A stretch of DNA of 60,672 bases, taken from NCBI GenBank assembly GCA_027452125.1, contig DAIDGZ010000011.1, positions 1-60,672 on the forward strand, in the 5' to 3' direction. The first letter of the stretch is position 1; each line of letters begins with the position of its first letter. Of this stretch, positions 18,255 to 27,282 are shown one piece after another. Origin of the DNA: Acidobacteriaceae bacterium. GTDB taxonomy: Bacteria; Acidobacteriota; Terriglobia; Terriglobales; Acidobacteriaceae. Made by a program: the position numbers and the translations under genes. The notes under the pieces were generated by a model that did not search any database, was not told where the DNA came from, and was given only the letters and a program-made list of their open reading frames with translations.

Positions 18255-19160
18255 GTGAGATCTCGATTTCTATCCTTTGCCCTGTTGGCTTCATTTTGTC
18301 TGGCCGGGTGCCACTCGACCCCTGTCGATGCACCCACTGGGCAGACGGATGCTGCGTATACGATCTACCACCTGCGGGGCAAGGTGATTTCCAGCGATAC
18401 CGCGCACGGCCTGGTAATGATCGACCATGAGGCAATTCCCGGCTTCATGGAAGCCATGACCATGCCGTACCAGTTGAAGGACCCGGGAATCGCTTCGGAA
18501 CTGCATCCTGGCGATGTGATTACGGCCGATGTTCTGGTGTCAAAAACCTCGGAACAAACGGTGCTGCTGGATCATATTGTTGTTGTGGCGCAGGCCAAGC
18601 CGGATTACAAGCCCGCGGTGCAATATCACGTTCCCCAGCCGGGCGATGCCGTACCGGATTTCCGTCTGAAGAATCAGGATGGGCGCACCCTTCATCTGGC
18701 CCAATTTCGCGGCAAAGCAGTTCTGATCACCTTCATCTATACACGCTGCCCGCTACCCAACTTCTGTCCGCTGGTCACACGCAACTTTGCGGCGATCAAC
18801 AGGCAGTTGGCCAGCGACCCTGGGCTGTACGCGAAGGTACATCTGCTCAGCGTCAGTTTCGACCCGGACCATGACACGCCGGAGAGGCTGCGGGACTACG
18901 GTGAAGGCTACATCGGCAGCGATGCGAAGACCGCTTTCAGCCATTGGGATTTCGCAACCGGGCCAAAAGCGGACCTGAAAAAGATGGCGGAGTATTTCGA
19001 CGTAGGCCTCTCGTACAATGCAGATGGCACCATCACACACACGCTTTCAACCACATTGATCGGGCCTGATGGAAAGGTTGCGGCGTTCTATGCAGGGAAT
19101 GACTGGACGCCCGCCCAGGTTATTGCAGACATCCACAAGCTGAATGGAAACGCCGGCTGA
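18255..19160 (+). CDS. SCO1/SenC-family copper chaperone lipoprotein with N-terminal CusF-like domain
   Basis: About 301 residues. The reading frame opens with TTG (18240) and two GTG codons (18249, 18255); the last gives the neatest lipoprotein signal, MRSRFLSFALLASFCLAGC. After the lipid cysteine comes a domain like the CusF/YHS-adjacent copper-binding fold (residues about 25-110, IPGFMEAMTMPYQL with the Met-rich ligand loop). It is followed by the thioredoxin-fold SCO domain with the copper site TRCPLPNFCPLVTRNF and later a DPDHDTPERL block. SCO proteins deliver copper to the CuA site of cytochrome oxidase. The double domain suggests that one envelope-anchored protein both buffers and hands over copper. 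No oxidase gene is adjacent. Confidence 0.87.
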   Translation: MRSRFLSFALLASFCLAGCHSTPVDAPTGQTDAAYTIYHLRGKVISSDTAHGLVMIDHEAIPGFMEAMTMPYQLKDPGIASELHPGDVITADVLVSKTSEQTVLLDHIVVVAQAKPDYKPAVQYHVPQPGDAVPDFRLKNQDGRTLHLAQFRGKAVLITFIYTRCPLPNFCPLVTRNFAAINRQLASDPGLYAKVHLLSVSFDPDHDTPERLRDYGEGYIGSDAKTAFSHWDFATGPKADLKKMAEYFDVGLSYNADGTITHTLSTTLIGPDGKVAAFYAGNDWTPAQVIADIHKLNGNAG

Positions 19161-19233
19161 GAGACTTCCGAGGCCGGCAAACCTACAGAGCAGAGCGATT
19201 TTTAGTACACATAAGAAACAGGAGACCAGGAGA

Positions 19234-20316
19234 ATGAGTCACGGATTGCAGATCCGCAAAGACGCAGAGTTGGATTTTCTTGCACTGGGAGCATTGATCC
19301 ATCGGCTTGACCCGGGCATCATCCCATTTCGCAAGGCAACTGAATGCAGCATCCACGTCAGCGGCGGCGAGTTCAACGTAGCCGCCAACCTGTCAGACTG
19401 CTTTGGCATGAAGACAGCGATTGCGTCCGCCATGGTGGACTATCCCATCGGCGACCTGATCAACGAGCGTGTGCGCGCGATGGGCGTGAAGCCCTTCTAC
19501 AAGCGCTTCGAGCACAACGGCGTGAATGGCCCGAACATGGCCACGGTCTACAGCGATCGCGGCGCCGGTGTGCGCGCTCCAGTTGTCTTCTACAACCGCT
19601 CCAACGAGGCAGCGGCGCAGTTGAAGCCGGGTGACTTTGACTGGAAGGCGATCTTCGCCGGCGGTGTGCGCTGGGTTCATTGCGGCGGCATCTTTGCGGC
19701 TCTTTCAGCCACCACCGCTCCCCTGGCAGCCGAGATGATGAAGGCGGCCAAGGAGGCAGGCGCGATTACGTCGTTTGATCTGAACTTCCGCGAGAAGCTG
19801 TGGAAGATCTCCGGCGGCGCAGAGAAGGCAGTGGAGACCATCGCGTCGATCGTGGAGAACGTAGACGTGCTGGTGGGTAACGAAGAGGACCTGCAGAAGG
19901 GCCTGGGAATTCCAGGGCCCGAGGTGGCTGCAAAGTCCAAGCTCGATCCCAGCGTCTTCTTTGGCATGATCGATCAGGTGGTGAAGAAGCATCCGCAGGT
20001 GAAGTGCGTTGCCACGACGCTGCGCGAGGTGCACACAACCAACCGGCATAGCTGGAGCGCAGTGACCTGGATTGACGGCAAGACCTACGCTGCGCCCACG
20101 GCGGAGTTGGACGTGATTGATCGCGTTGGCGGCGGCGATGGCTTCGCGGCAGGCTTTATCTACGGGCTGCTGAGCGGCGCTGCTCCCGAGGAAGCGCTGA
20201 AGCTGGGCTGGGCGCACGGCGCGTTGCTGACCACGTTCCCCGGCGACACGACCATGGCCACCCTGGATCAGGTGAAGTCCTTCGCCAAGGGCGGTTCGGC
20301 ACGTATCCAGCGCTAA
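19234..20316 (+). CDS. PfkB-family sugar kinase, probably 2-keto-3-deoxygluconate kinase
   Basis: A 360-residue ribokinase/PfkB-fold kinase starting at ATG 19234, behind AGGAGACCAGGAGA. N-terminal GALIHRLDPG and SGGEFNVAANLSDCFG form the sugar-binding part. The PfkB signature DRVGGGDGFAAGFIYGLL (near residues 287-304) contains the catalytic aspartate. VLVGNEEDLQKGLG is the conserved N-E-x-E-type segment. KDG kinase is the best guess because of the overall resemblance and the nearby uronide-type glycosidase, but 5-dehydro-2-deoxygluconokinase or fructokinase cannot be excluded. An intrinsic terminator follows 30 bases after the stop. Confidence 0.8.
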   Translation: MSHGLQIRKDAELDFLALGALIHRLDPGIIPFRKATECSIHVSGGEFNVAANLSDCFGMKTAIASAMVDYPIGDLINERVRAMGVKPFYKRFEHNGVNGPNMATVYSDRGAGVRAPVVFYNRSNEAAAQLKPGDFDWKAIFAGGVRWVHCGGIFAALSATTAPLAAEMMKAAKEAGAITSFDLNFREKLWKISGGAEKAVETIASIVENVDVLVGNEEDLQKGLGIPGPEVAAKSKLDPSVFFGMIDQVVKKHPQVKCVATTLREVHTTNRHSWSAVTWIDGKTYAAPTAELDVIDRVGGGDGFAAGFIYGLLSGAAPEEALKLGWAHGALLTTFPGDTTMATLDQVKSFAKGGSARIQR

Positions 20317-20346
20317 CTGGGTTGCCGGATTGCTTATTGTTGCAAC

Positions 20347-20387
20347 GAACGGGGCTGCTCGAAGAGGGTAGCTCCGTTCTGTTTTTT
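20347..20387 (+). terminator. Intrinsic terminator after the PfkB kinase
   Basis: GAACGGGGCT (20347-20356) pairs with AGCTCCGTTC (20370-20379), with one G-T wobble, across a 13-base loop. TGTTTTTT follows. It ends the kinase transcription unit before the next gene at 20443. Confidence 0.85.
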
Positions 20388-20442
20388 GCGCGTCCCCCTA
20401 AAATAGACTTGATCGAAATCTTTGGGACGACAGGTTGGATAC

Positions 20443-21048
20443 ATGCGCGACGAGACTCCGCGGAATACCCTCTCTTCAGAGCGCAGTCTGCGTCGTGCTG
20501 TGCTGACAGTTGCGTTGACCAACTTTGGCTACTTCTTCGTGGAGTTCTTCATGGCGCGGCACATCGGTTCGGTGTCGCTGTTTGCCGATAGCATCGATTT
20601 CCTTGAAGACACCGCACTCAACCTGCTGATTCTGGTCGCACTCGGCTGGTCGCCGAGATGGCGCGCACGCCTGGGGACAGTGCTGGCCGGCATCCTGCTT
20701 GTACCCACGACCGCCGGGATATGGACCGCGTGGCACAAGTTCAACATGCCTGTGCCGCCGGAGCCGTGGTCGCTCTCGCTGACAGGCCTGGGCGCGTTGG
20801 CCGTCAACTTCGGATGCGCCGTAACGATGGCACGCTTCCGGCATCACAGTGGAAGTCTGACGCGCGCGGCCTTTCTTTCTGCGCGCAATGACGTGCTGGC
20901 CAATCTGGCCATCATCGCTGCAGGCCTCGTGACTCTCTTCTGGCTCTCCGGCCGGCCCGATCTGATTGTAGGCGTGGGAATCGTCTGGATGAATGTGGAT
21001 GCAGCAAAGAAGGTCTGGACGGCAGCGCGGCTTGAACGCAGCGCCTGA
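20443..21048 (+). CDS. Cation-diffusion-facilitator-like membrane protein
   Basis: A 201-residue integral membrane protein starting at ATG 20443 (MRDETPRNTLSSERSLRRAV). Five to six hydrophobic segments are present. The first contains NFGYFFVEFFMARHIGSVSLFADSIDF, whose acidic residue pattern matches the metal-site helix of CDF transporters (HSxxD-like, here ADSIDF). A second metal-helix-like segment is FLSARNDVLANLAIIAAG, which retains the ND..AN pattern. It lacks the usual C-terminal cytoplasmic domain, so it is a short CDF relative. The metal cannot be named and may not be transported at all. Confidence 0.72.
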   Translation: MRDETPRNTLSSERSLRRAVLTVALTNFGYFFVEFFMARHIGSVSLFADSIDFLEDTALNLLILVALGWSPRWRARLGTVLAGILLVPTTAGIWTAWHKFNMPVPPEPWSLSLTGLGALAVNFGCAVTMARFRHHSGSLTRAAFLSARNDVLANLAIIAAGLVTLFWLSGRPDLIVGVGIVWMNVDAAKKVWTAARLERSA

Positions 21049-21133
21049 TTGTCTGTAACTTTCCGCATCAACCGGCGCCTGAGACGCATCCATCCAACTG
21101 GTATGCTTGCCTTGTAACTTCAGGAGGTTTTTT

Positions 21134-21514
21134 GTGGCAAAGGTAACCCTTATTTTTGCGGTTTTGCTGGCGGCTCTTGGCGTGGGCAGCTACGTCGGTA
21201 CGGGCAGCGCGCATCCCACCGCTCTGATTCCTCTGTGGTTTGGCCTGGCCCTCGGACTCTTCGGATTCCTCGCCATCAGCCCCAACGAAGGCCGCCGCAA
21301 GCTGTTCATGCACATCAATGTGACCATCGGACTGATTGGCTTGATTGGAGCACTGGTGGTAGCCGTTCAGGGTTACGCACATGCCCGCGCCGCGGGGGTT
21401 GCACCGGACCAGATTGCGCTGATCTGCAAGCTGGCCATGGCCGCTCTGCTGCTGGTTTATGTGAATCTCTGCGTCCGCTCCTTCATTGCCGCCCGGCGCG
21501 CGAGGAAGGTCTAG
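21134..21514 (+). CDS. Small membrane protein, function unknown
   Basis: A 126-residue protein starting at GTG 21134, chosen because a perfect AGGAGGT lies 5-6 bases upstream (21122-21128). Four hydrophobic helices are visible (VTLIFAVLLAALGVGSYVG, LIPLWFGLALGLFGFLAIS, VTIGLIGLIGALVVAVQGY, LAMAALLLVYVNLCV), ending in an arginine-rich tail. It starts 85 bases after the CDF-like gene and ends 4 bases before the ABC exporter start, so it is probably co-transcribed with the exporter. I do not recognise a named family. Confidence 0.72.
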   Translation: MAKVTLIFAVLLAALGVGSYVGTGSAHPTALIPLWFGLALGLFGFLAISPNEGRRKLFMHINVTIGLIGLIGALVVAVQGYAHARAAGVAPDQIALICKLAMAALLLVYVNLCVRSFIAARRARKV

Positions 21515-21518
21515 CCGC

Positions 21519-23417
21519 ATGGGTGCATTTCGCGGCGGAGCAGTGGGGTTCGGCAGCAGTGCCGAGCGGATGCCACACGGGCGCGGCATGCGCGCAGGTC
21601 ACGGAGACTTGCCCAAGCGCAAGCCGGATCTGAAGAAACTTGGGCCGCAGGTGTGGGCGCTGGTGGCGCCGCGCAAGGGCCTGCTGGCAGGCGGACTGGC
21701 CCTGATGGCTGTCAATCGCGTGGCAGGCCTCGTGCTTCCGCTCGTCTCCAAGCCATTGCTCGACCGGGTACTCACCCCGTTGCATGCGAACCCGGAACTG
21801 CTGTCGCGCATCATCGGCATCGTTCTGCTGGCAACCGTTGTGCAGGCGATTACCTCGTACGCGCTCACCCAGTTGCTTTCCGTCGCAGGACAGCAGTTGA
21901 TCGCCGATATGCGCCGGCAGGTACAGAAGCACGTAGGCCTACTGCCCGTCCGCTATTACGACGAGAATCGCACGGGGACCCTGGTGGCGCGCATCATGAC
22001 CGATGTGGAGGGCGTGCGCAACCTGGTCGGCACGGGACTGGTCCAATTTGTCGGCGGCCTGCTTACGGCTGTTCTGGTCTTCTTCTTCCTGCTCTACCAA
22101 AGCGTCACTGTGACCCTGGCTGTTTTTGCCGTGGTGGGTGCGTTTGTTTTTGTTCTTCAGTACGGATTCAAGGTGATTCGGCCCATCTTCCGCGAGCGCG
22201 GCAAGATCAACGCAGAGGTCACAGGGCGTCTCACAGAGTCCTTGGGCGGCGTGCGGGTAGTGAAGGGCTACCATGCGGAGAACCGTGAGCACGAAGTCTT
22301 CTCACTGGGCGTGGATCGGCTACTGCAGAACGTAATGAAGTCGCTGACCATGACCAGCGTGCTTTCGTCGGCCTCGACCACCGTGCTGGGCGTTGTGTCC
22401 GCACTGGTAATGTGGCTGGGCGGGCATCTGGTGCTAAAGAACACGTGGACGGTCGGTTCCTACTTTCAATACAACATGTTTCTCGCCCTGATGGTTGCGC
22501 CGGTCTTCCAGATGGTCAACATTGGAACGCAGCTCACCGAGGCATTTGCCGGTCTGGACCGCACCAACGAGATTCTTGCGGAACTGGAAGAGAACCAGGA
22601 TCCGCAGCGCACGGTGAAGATGCCATCGATCCGCGGCGATATTCGCTTTGATCAGGTGGAATTTGCCTACACGCCCGAGAAGCCGGTGCTGCACGGCATC
22701 AGCTTTGACGCGGCGCCGGGAACAGTGACGGCGTTGGTGGGCTCTTCCGGCTCCGGTAAATCTACGATCATCAGCCTGCTCTGCGCCTTCCACATGCCGG
22801 TGAAGGGAAGCGTGAGCGTGGATGGAATCGATCTGTCATGCGTGGACCTGACGACGTTCCGTTCGCAGCTCGGCGTCGTGCTTCAGGACTCTTTCCTGTT
22901 TGACGGCTCGATCCGCGAGAACATCCTCTTCTCGCGCCCGCAGGCAAGTGAAGAGCAGTTTCTGGCCGCGTGCCGTACAGCTCGCGTGGATGAGTTTGCG
23001 GAGCGGTTCCCGGAAGGGTACGACACGATTGTGGGAGAGCGCGGCGTGAAGCTCTCAGGCGGGCAGCGCCAGCGACTCTCCATTGCACGTGCGCTGCTGG
23101 CCGAGCCACGTGTCCTCATTCTGGACGAAGCCACGAGTTCGCTCGACTCGGAGTCCGAGGCAATGATTCAGGCGGGGCTGGCTGAGCTGATGCGGGGACG
23201 AACGACGTTTGTGATCGCGCACCGGCTTTCCACAATCCGCAGGGCCGATCAGATCCTCGTGGTGGAACAGGGGCGCATCGTGGAGCGCGGAAACCATGCC
23301 GAGCTCTACGCGATGGGCGGACGTTATTATGACCTCTACACGCGACAGCATGGGCTTGAAGCGAATCTATTTCTCGCGCCCGGCGAAGGCGACACCATCT
23401 CCGTAGAACGCTCCTGA
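21519..23417 (+). CDS. MsbA-like ABC exporter (fused membrane and ATPase domains)
   Basis: A 632-residue half-transporter. A glycine/methionine-rich N-terminal tail of about 35 residues precedes six membrane segments (about residues 50-340). The nucleotide-binding domain has Walker A ALVGSSGSGKSTIISLL, a Q-loop (VVLQDSFLFDG), the signature LSGGQRQRLSIARAL, Walker B VLILDEATSSLDSES and the H-loop VIAHRLST. This is the lipid-A/lipid or peptide exporter type that acts as a homodimer in the inner membrane. The substrate is unknown. It follows the small membrane protein by 4 bases and is ended by a terminator hairpin. Confidence 0.92.
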   Translation: MGAFRGGAVGFGSSAERMPHGRGMRAGHGDLPKRKPDLKKLGPQVWALVAPRKGLLAGGLALMAVNRVAGLVLPLVSKPLLDRVLTPLHANPELLSRIIGIVLLATVVQAITSYALTQLLSVAGQQLIADMRRQVQKHVGLLPVRYYDENRTGTLVARIMTDVEGVRNLVGTGLVQFVGGLLTAVLVFFFLLYQSVTVTLAVFAVVGAFVFVLQYGFKVIRPIFRERGKINAEVTGRLTESLGGVRVVKGYHAENREHEVFSLGVDRLLQNVMKSLTMTSVLSSASTTVLGVVSALVMWLGGHLVLKNTWTVGSYFQYNMFLALMVAPVFQMVNIGTQLTEAFAGLDRTNEILAELEENQDPQRTVKMPSIRGDIRFDQVEFAYTPEKPVLHGISFDAAPGTVTALVGSSGSGKSTIISLLCAFHMPVKGSVSVDGIDLSCVDLTTFRSQLGVVLQDSFLFDGSIRENILFSRPQASEEQFLAACRTARVDEFAERFPEGYDTIVGERGVKLSGGQRQRLSIARALLAEPRVLILDEATSSLDSESEAMIQAGLAELMRGRTTFVIAHRLSTIRRADQILVVEQGRIVERGNHAELYAMGGRYYDLYTRQHGLEANLFLAPGEGDTISVERS

Positions 23418-23433
23418 TTCAGGACTGGAATAC

Positions 23434-23470
23434 AAAGGCCGCGTAGAGCTTCGGGCTGCGCGGCCTTTCT
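23434..23470 (+). terminator. Terminator-like hairpin after the ABC exporter
   Basis: AAAGGCCGCG (23434-23443) pairs perfectly with CGCGGCCTTT (23459-23468) around a 15-base loop. The following T-run is short, so termination may be partial. Confidence 0.7.
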
Positions 23471-23579
23471 GCGCTTCTCGCGCCTCTTCATGCAATCTTC
23501 CTGGGTGAAACATTCAATAGCTACCCGCAATAAGAGTCTGGGAAGTGCAGCGGGAAGCGGCGCCAGCGTCCAACATGCC

Positions 23580-23605
23580 ATTTCATTCCTTGACACGTAT
23601 TTCAT
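23580..23605 (+). promoter_or_regulatory. Candidate -35 with paired ATTTCAT repeats before the IclR gene
   Basis: ATTTCAT occurs at 23580-23586 and again at 23599-23605, a 19-base phase that places the copies on nearly the same helix face. A perfect TTGACA lies between them (23590-23595). A good -10 at the proper distance is not obvious. The arrangement could be an autoregulatory site for the IclR-family protein encoded just downstream. Confidence 0.3.
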
Positions 23606-23653
23606 ATTTTGAGAAGCTGGTTATGGATTCAATTAGCGAAATTGAGGACCAAT

Positions 23654-24466
23654 ATGCGAGATTCCGCTCCGCAGGGAACCTACAAAGTCCAGGCTCTGGA
23701 CCGTGCCTTTGCCGTGCTTGATCTACTTGGCGAAAGCGATACTCCGCTTGGATTGGCGCAGGTGGCATCTTCTCTGCAGTTGCACAAGAGCACTGCGCAC
23801 CGCTTCCTGATGGTGCTGGAGCGGCATCGCATGGTGGAACGCACCGTGAACGGCAAGTTCCGCCTGGGCCTGCGGCTCTTCGACCTGGGGAATCGCTCCA
23901 TTGAGCAGTACGACCTGCGGGAACGCGCACAGCCTCATCTGCGCAGACTGGTCGCCGAGACCGAAGAGACAGCGCACCTTTGCATTCTCGAAGCGGCGCG
24001 GGTCATCTACATCGACAAGATTGAGCCGGCGCGCTCCGTGCGCATGATTACGCGGATCGGCGCCAGTAATCCGGTTCACTGCACGTCCGTAGGCAAGGCG
24101 ATTCTGGCATTTCTGCCTGAGGATCGCGTCAATGACGTCATTCGCAGAACGCGTTTCGAGCGCCTGACGCATCGCACCATCGCTACGCCGGAAGCGCTGC
24201 GCACGGAATTGGAGAAGACCAGGCGCCGCGGCTATGCGGTGGACGATGAGGAACTGGAGGAGGGGCTGCGTTGCATCGCTGTGCCATTGCTCGACGCGCA
24301 GCGTCAGCCTGTGGCCGCGGTCAGCATCTCTGGACCGTCGTTCCGCGTCACAGCGCAGAAGCTTCCGGCGATTGCCAATCATCTGCTGCATTGCGTGCGC
24401 GGCATCTCGGCAGACATGGGATACATCTCCAGCGGGCGCGCAAACCGCGCGACATGGTCTGCGTAG
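23654..24466 (+). CDS. IclR-family transcriptional regulator
   Basis: A 270-residue protein starting at ATG 23654 (MRDSAPQGTYKVQALDRAFA). The winged helix-turn-helix spans about residues 20-80 (LGLAQVASSLQLHKSTAHRFLMVLERHRMV). The C-terminal ligand-binding domain has the IclR signature GLRCIAVPLLDAQRQPVAAVSISGPS and VHCTSVGKAILAFLPED. IclR proteins usually control catabolism of organic or sugar acids. No target operon is adjacent, though the PfkB kinase lies about 3 kb upstream. The effector is unknown. Confidence 0.9.
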   Translation: MRDSAPQGTYKVQALDRAFAVLDLLGESDTPLGLAQVASSLQLHKSTAHRFLMVLERHRMVERTVNGKFRLGLRLFDLGNRSIEQYDLRERAQPHLRRLVAETEETAHLCILEAARVIYIDKIEPARSVRMITRIGASNPVHCTSVGKAILAFLPEDRVNDVIRRTRFERLTHRTIATPEALRTELEKTRRRGYAVDDEELEEGLRCIAVPLLDAQRQPVAAVSISGPSFRVTAQKLPAIANHLLHCVRGISADMGYISSGRANRATWSA

Positions 24467-24641
24467 TCAGGCCACTGCAAGCAATGAAATGATTGTGATT
24501 TTTCCACCGCAGCAGATTGCGTAATTGAAGCAGATTTTCTGTTACACTCAATCTTGTTGCGGTGGTTGCAGCGCAGGGCCAGCAAGTGCTCCCATAGCGC
24601 AAACGGCTGCAACACGATATACTTAGAGCAAGCCCAAACAA

Positions 24642-24718
<77 letters not shown>

Positions 24719-24878
24719 CTTATTCCAAGCGAACGAGTGGCTGACTCAAGTGACAGATTCCTTCCTGTAAACTTCCATTTCACGATTTAATTTTGCCTGG
24801 TTTGCGCAGGGGCTCATGCCAAGCCGCGCCAAAGCAGAACCATCTGTGCTGTGCGACTCACTCGGCTGATGGGAGCTC

Positions 24879-24918
24879 AAAAAAACTTTGGCGCCACATT
24901 GGAAACAATGCAGGCGCC
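24879..24918 (-). terminator. Intrinsic terminator of murQ
   Basis: On the minus strand GGCGCC (24918-24913) pairs with GGCGCC (24895-24890). An inner CATTG/CAATG stem lies around a short T-rich loop, and seven T residues (24885-24879) follow. It lies about 30 bases past the murQ stop. The remaining 24719-24878 shows nothing I can name. Confidence 0.75.
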
Positions 24919-24946
24919 TGAGAAGAGCTGAGATGGGGGAAGTGAA

Positions 24947-25924
24947 TTAGAGTTCGAGAACGTGATCTTCAATCGCCAGGCGGACATTCCCATCTGACTT
25001 GGCAAGACGCCGAACCGCTTCGGGCTTGTCCACACCCGCCTTGAGCATCACCAGAGCAACCGGAACGCTTCGTCCGGCACACTTGATTGTATCGACGGCT
25101 TTGGCCCGATCGATCTTGCACGCGGACATGAGGATGCGGATTCCACGCTCCACAAGCTTGGAATTCTGCATGTGTACGTTGACCATCAGATTCTCGTACA
25201 CGTATCCAAGCCGGGTCATTGCGCCGGTTGTAATCATGTTCAGGACCATCTTCTGGGCGCTTCCCGCCTTCATGCGGGTTGAGCCAGAGACGACCTCCGG
25301 GCCTACCTCCGCCACGATGGCAATGTCGGCTGCGGCAGCGAGCGGCGTTCCCTGGTTGCAGGTAACAGCCGCAGTGAAGGCCCCGCGCGCACGAGCATAG
25401 GCTACAGCCGCAACCACATAGGGGGTACGGCCGGAGGCGGACAAGCCGATGATCACATCCTTACGCGTGGGGCGACGGCGCGCGATGTCACGCTGTCCCA
25501 ATTCTTCCGAGTCTTCATTGACCTCTACCGAAGACGCAAGAGCCTTGGGTCCGCCCGCCATGATGTATTGCACCTGGCCGGGCGCAGTGGAGTAGGTGGG
25601 AGGGCACTCGGAGGCGTCAAGAGCCGCAATTCTGCCGCTGGATCCGGCGCCTACATAAATCAGCCGTCCACCATCCCGCAGGCTGCGCGCCACGTGGTCA
25701 ATGACCTGGGCAATTTCAGGAATTGCCTTCTTGACCGCAGCCGGAACTCTTGCATCCTCGTGGTTGATGATGCGCGCAATCTCAATTGCTGACTTCGTGT
25801 CAAACCCTTGAGATGCTTCGTTTTGGCCCTCGGTCGTCAGGTGCTGGAGGAGGGAAGCCTGATCAACTTTATTCCCGTTCAATGGAAGGCCTGTTGTCTC
25901 CTGGATCGTCGTGCTGGTAAGCAT
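24947..25924 (-). CDS. murQ: N-acetylmuramic acid 6-phosphate etherase
   Basis: A 325-residue cytoplasmic SIS-domain enzyme that cleaves the lactyl ether of MurNAc-6-phosphate to GlcNAc-6-phosphate in peptidoglycan recycling. Start ATG 25922-25924 gives MLTSTTIQETTGLPLNGNKV; in-frame sequence further upstream looks non-coding. Diagnostic stretches are NEASQGFDTKSA, the phosphate-binding YVGAGSSGRIAALDASECPPTY with the catalytic glutamate, GLSASGRTPYV, and MKAGSAQKMVLNMITTGAM. Length is normal. It lies 97 bases downstream of a beta-lactamase-fold hydrolase on the same strand, so the two are probably one operon. Confidence 0.94.
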   Translation of the reverse strand: MLTSTTIQETTGLPLNGNKVDQASLLQHLTTEGQNEASQGFDTKSAIEIARIINHEDARVPAAVKKAIPEIAQVIDHVARSLRDGGRLIYVGAGSSGRIAALDASECPPTYSTAPGQVQYIMAGGPKALASSVEVNEDSEELGQRDIARRRPTRKDVIIGLSASGRTPYVVAAVAYARARGAFTAAVTCNQGTPLAAAADIAIVAEVGPEVVSGSTRMKAGSAQKMVLNMITTGAMTRLGYVYENLMVNVHMQNSKLVERGIRILMSACKIDRAKAVDTIKCAGRSVPVALVMLKAGVDKPEAVRRLAKSDGNVRLAIEDHVLEL

Positions 25925-26021
25925 CGCGTCAGTCCCCGAGTTTTTATTGTAGCTGGAATTTGCGCAATAGCGAGAGAGAATTCTGCCATCGGGTGTGCAA
26001 ATGGCAGCCCGGAATATGCTT

Positions 26022-27149
26022 TTAGAGCGCCTTGCGCACGGCATCGTGAAAGGCCGGGCGAACCTGACGAATCGATTGATTTCCACGGTCCGGCCAGGTT
26101 CGATTGGTGAGCAGAACCACCGAAATCGAAGCTTCCAGATCAATCCACAAAGAGCAGCCGCTATAGCCAAGATGGCCAATCGAGTAAGGAGAGAAATAGC
26201 TGCCAGAGGAGGATGGTGCGGACGGGGTATCCCAGCCAAGCGCGCGGGAACTGCCCTGTGGCAACTGTCTCTGAGAGAAACAAGTCATTGTTTCACGACT
26301 GAAAAGCGCAGGGCTGGAGCCATGTGACAAAGTTCCGGTATGCAAAACTGCCTGGGCAAACCTGAGCAGGTCAGGCACATTCGAGAACAAGCCGGCATGG
26401 CCGGCGACGCCGCCGAGAACTGCTGCATTTTCGTCCTGCACCTCACCCTGGATGCAACGGTGACGGAAGGATTGATCTATTTCAGTCGGGGGAATGTGCG
26501 AGGCCGAGGCCGCATCTGGACAGAATCCAGTTGCGAGCATCGCCGACGGCTGAAAGAGTTCGCGCTGCGTCCAGGTGGAAAGAGACTCGTGCGCGACCAC
26601 CTCCAGCGCCTTGCCGAGCAAAATGAAGCCGGGATCGGAGTATTCGGCGCGAGTCCCCGGATCGGCTTCCAGAGGCAAGCCGAGGCAGGCTTCATAGAGC
26701 GCAGCAGGGGTTGTCGCAGTGCGAAAGAGTTGTACGTAGCCCGGCAGGCCTGAGTTGTGCGCCAGCAGGTGGCGCAGCCGCACCTCGCGCGCAGGAGCCT
26801 GATCCTGGTGTGGGCGGCGAATGACAAACGCCGGGAGCAGGTCACCCAGGCGGGCTTCCAGGTCAAGTTGGCCGCGCTGCCAGAGCAGCATGGCCATGGC
26901 CGTGGTGGCTACAACCTTGGTCAGGCTGGCGACATCGTAGCGCGTCTCCGGATTTACGAGGGGACTGTCCTCCTGATAAGTGAACCGTCCCAGGGCGTCC
27001 CATAGGACGACCTTGCCGGCAAACAAGACCCCGAAAGCGCAGCCGGGAAAGGCTTGATGGACAATCGCTTCTTCCAGCACACGATACGCCGCGGAAAAGC
27101 ATTCGCGTTGCACTTGCCGCAAGTTTACAGGGAGCGCTGATTCATCCAT
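26022..27149 (-). CDS. Beta-lactamase-fold serine hydrolase (class C/PBP4*-like)
   Basis: A 375-residue protein from ATG 27147-27149 (MDESALPVNLRQVQRECFSA). The catalytic SxxK motif is S75-L-T-K78 in YDVASLTKVVATT. The second motif is Y170-S-D in RAEYSDPGF, and a third-motif-like HLGYSGCSLWID lies near the C-terminus. No signal peptide is visible, so it may be cytoplasmic. Family members act as D-alanyl-peptidases, esterases or muropeptide-modifying enzymes rather than resistance beta-lactamases. Bacillus subtilis also has a beta-lactamase-fold gene (ybbE) in its murQ operon, which supports a role in muropeptide recycling. That role is inference. Confidence 0.82.
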   Translation of the reverse strand: MDESALPVNLRQVQRECFSAAYRVLEEAIVHQAFPGCAFGVLFAGKVVLWDALGRFTYQEDSPLVNPETRYDVASLTKVVATTAMAMLLWQRGQLDLEARLGDLLPAFVIRRPHQDQAPAREVRLRHLLAHNSGLPGYVQLFRTATTPAALYEACLGLPLEADPGTRAEYSDPGFILLGKALEVVAHESLSTWTQRELFQPSAMLATGFCPDAASASHIPPTEIDQSFRHRCIQGEVQDENAAVLGGVAGHAGLFSNVPDLLRFAQAVLHTGTLSHGSSPALFSRETMTCFSQRQLPQGSSRALGWDTPSAPSSSGSYFSPYSIGHLGYSGCSLWIDLEASISVVLLTNRTWPDRGNQSIRQVRPAFHDAVRKAL

Positions 27150-27282
27150 CTTGAAGGCATGGTAACGCGGTCTGCCTGCGTACTGCATCTTATGCCGATT
27201 TCATCGGCGGCGAGCGCACATCTGGGCTATCCTTGGGGGCATACAGGCCGTCTATTTCCAAGAGAACTGGAAAGGGAATTCC

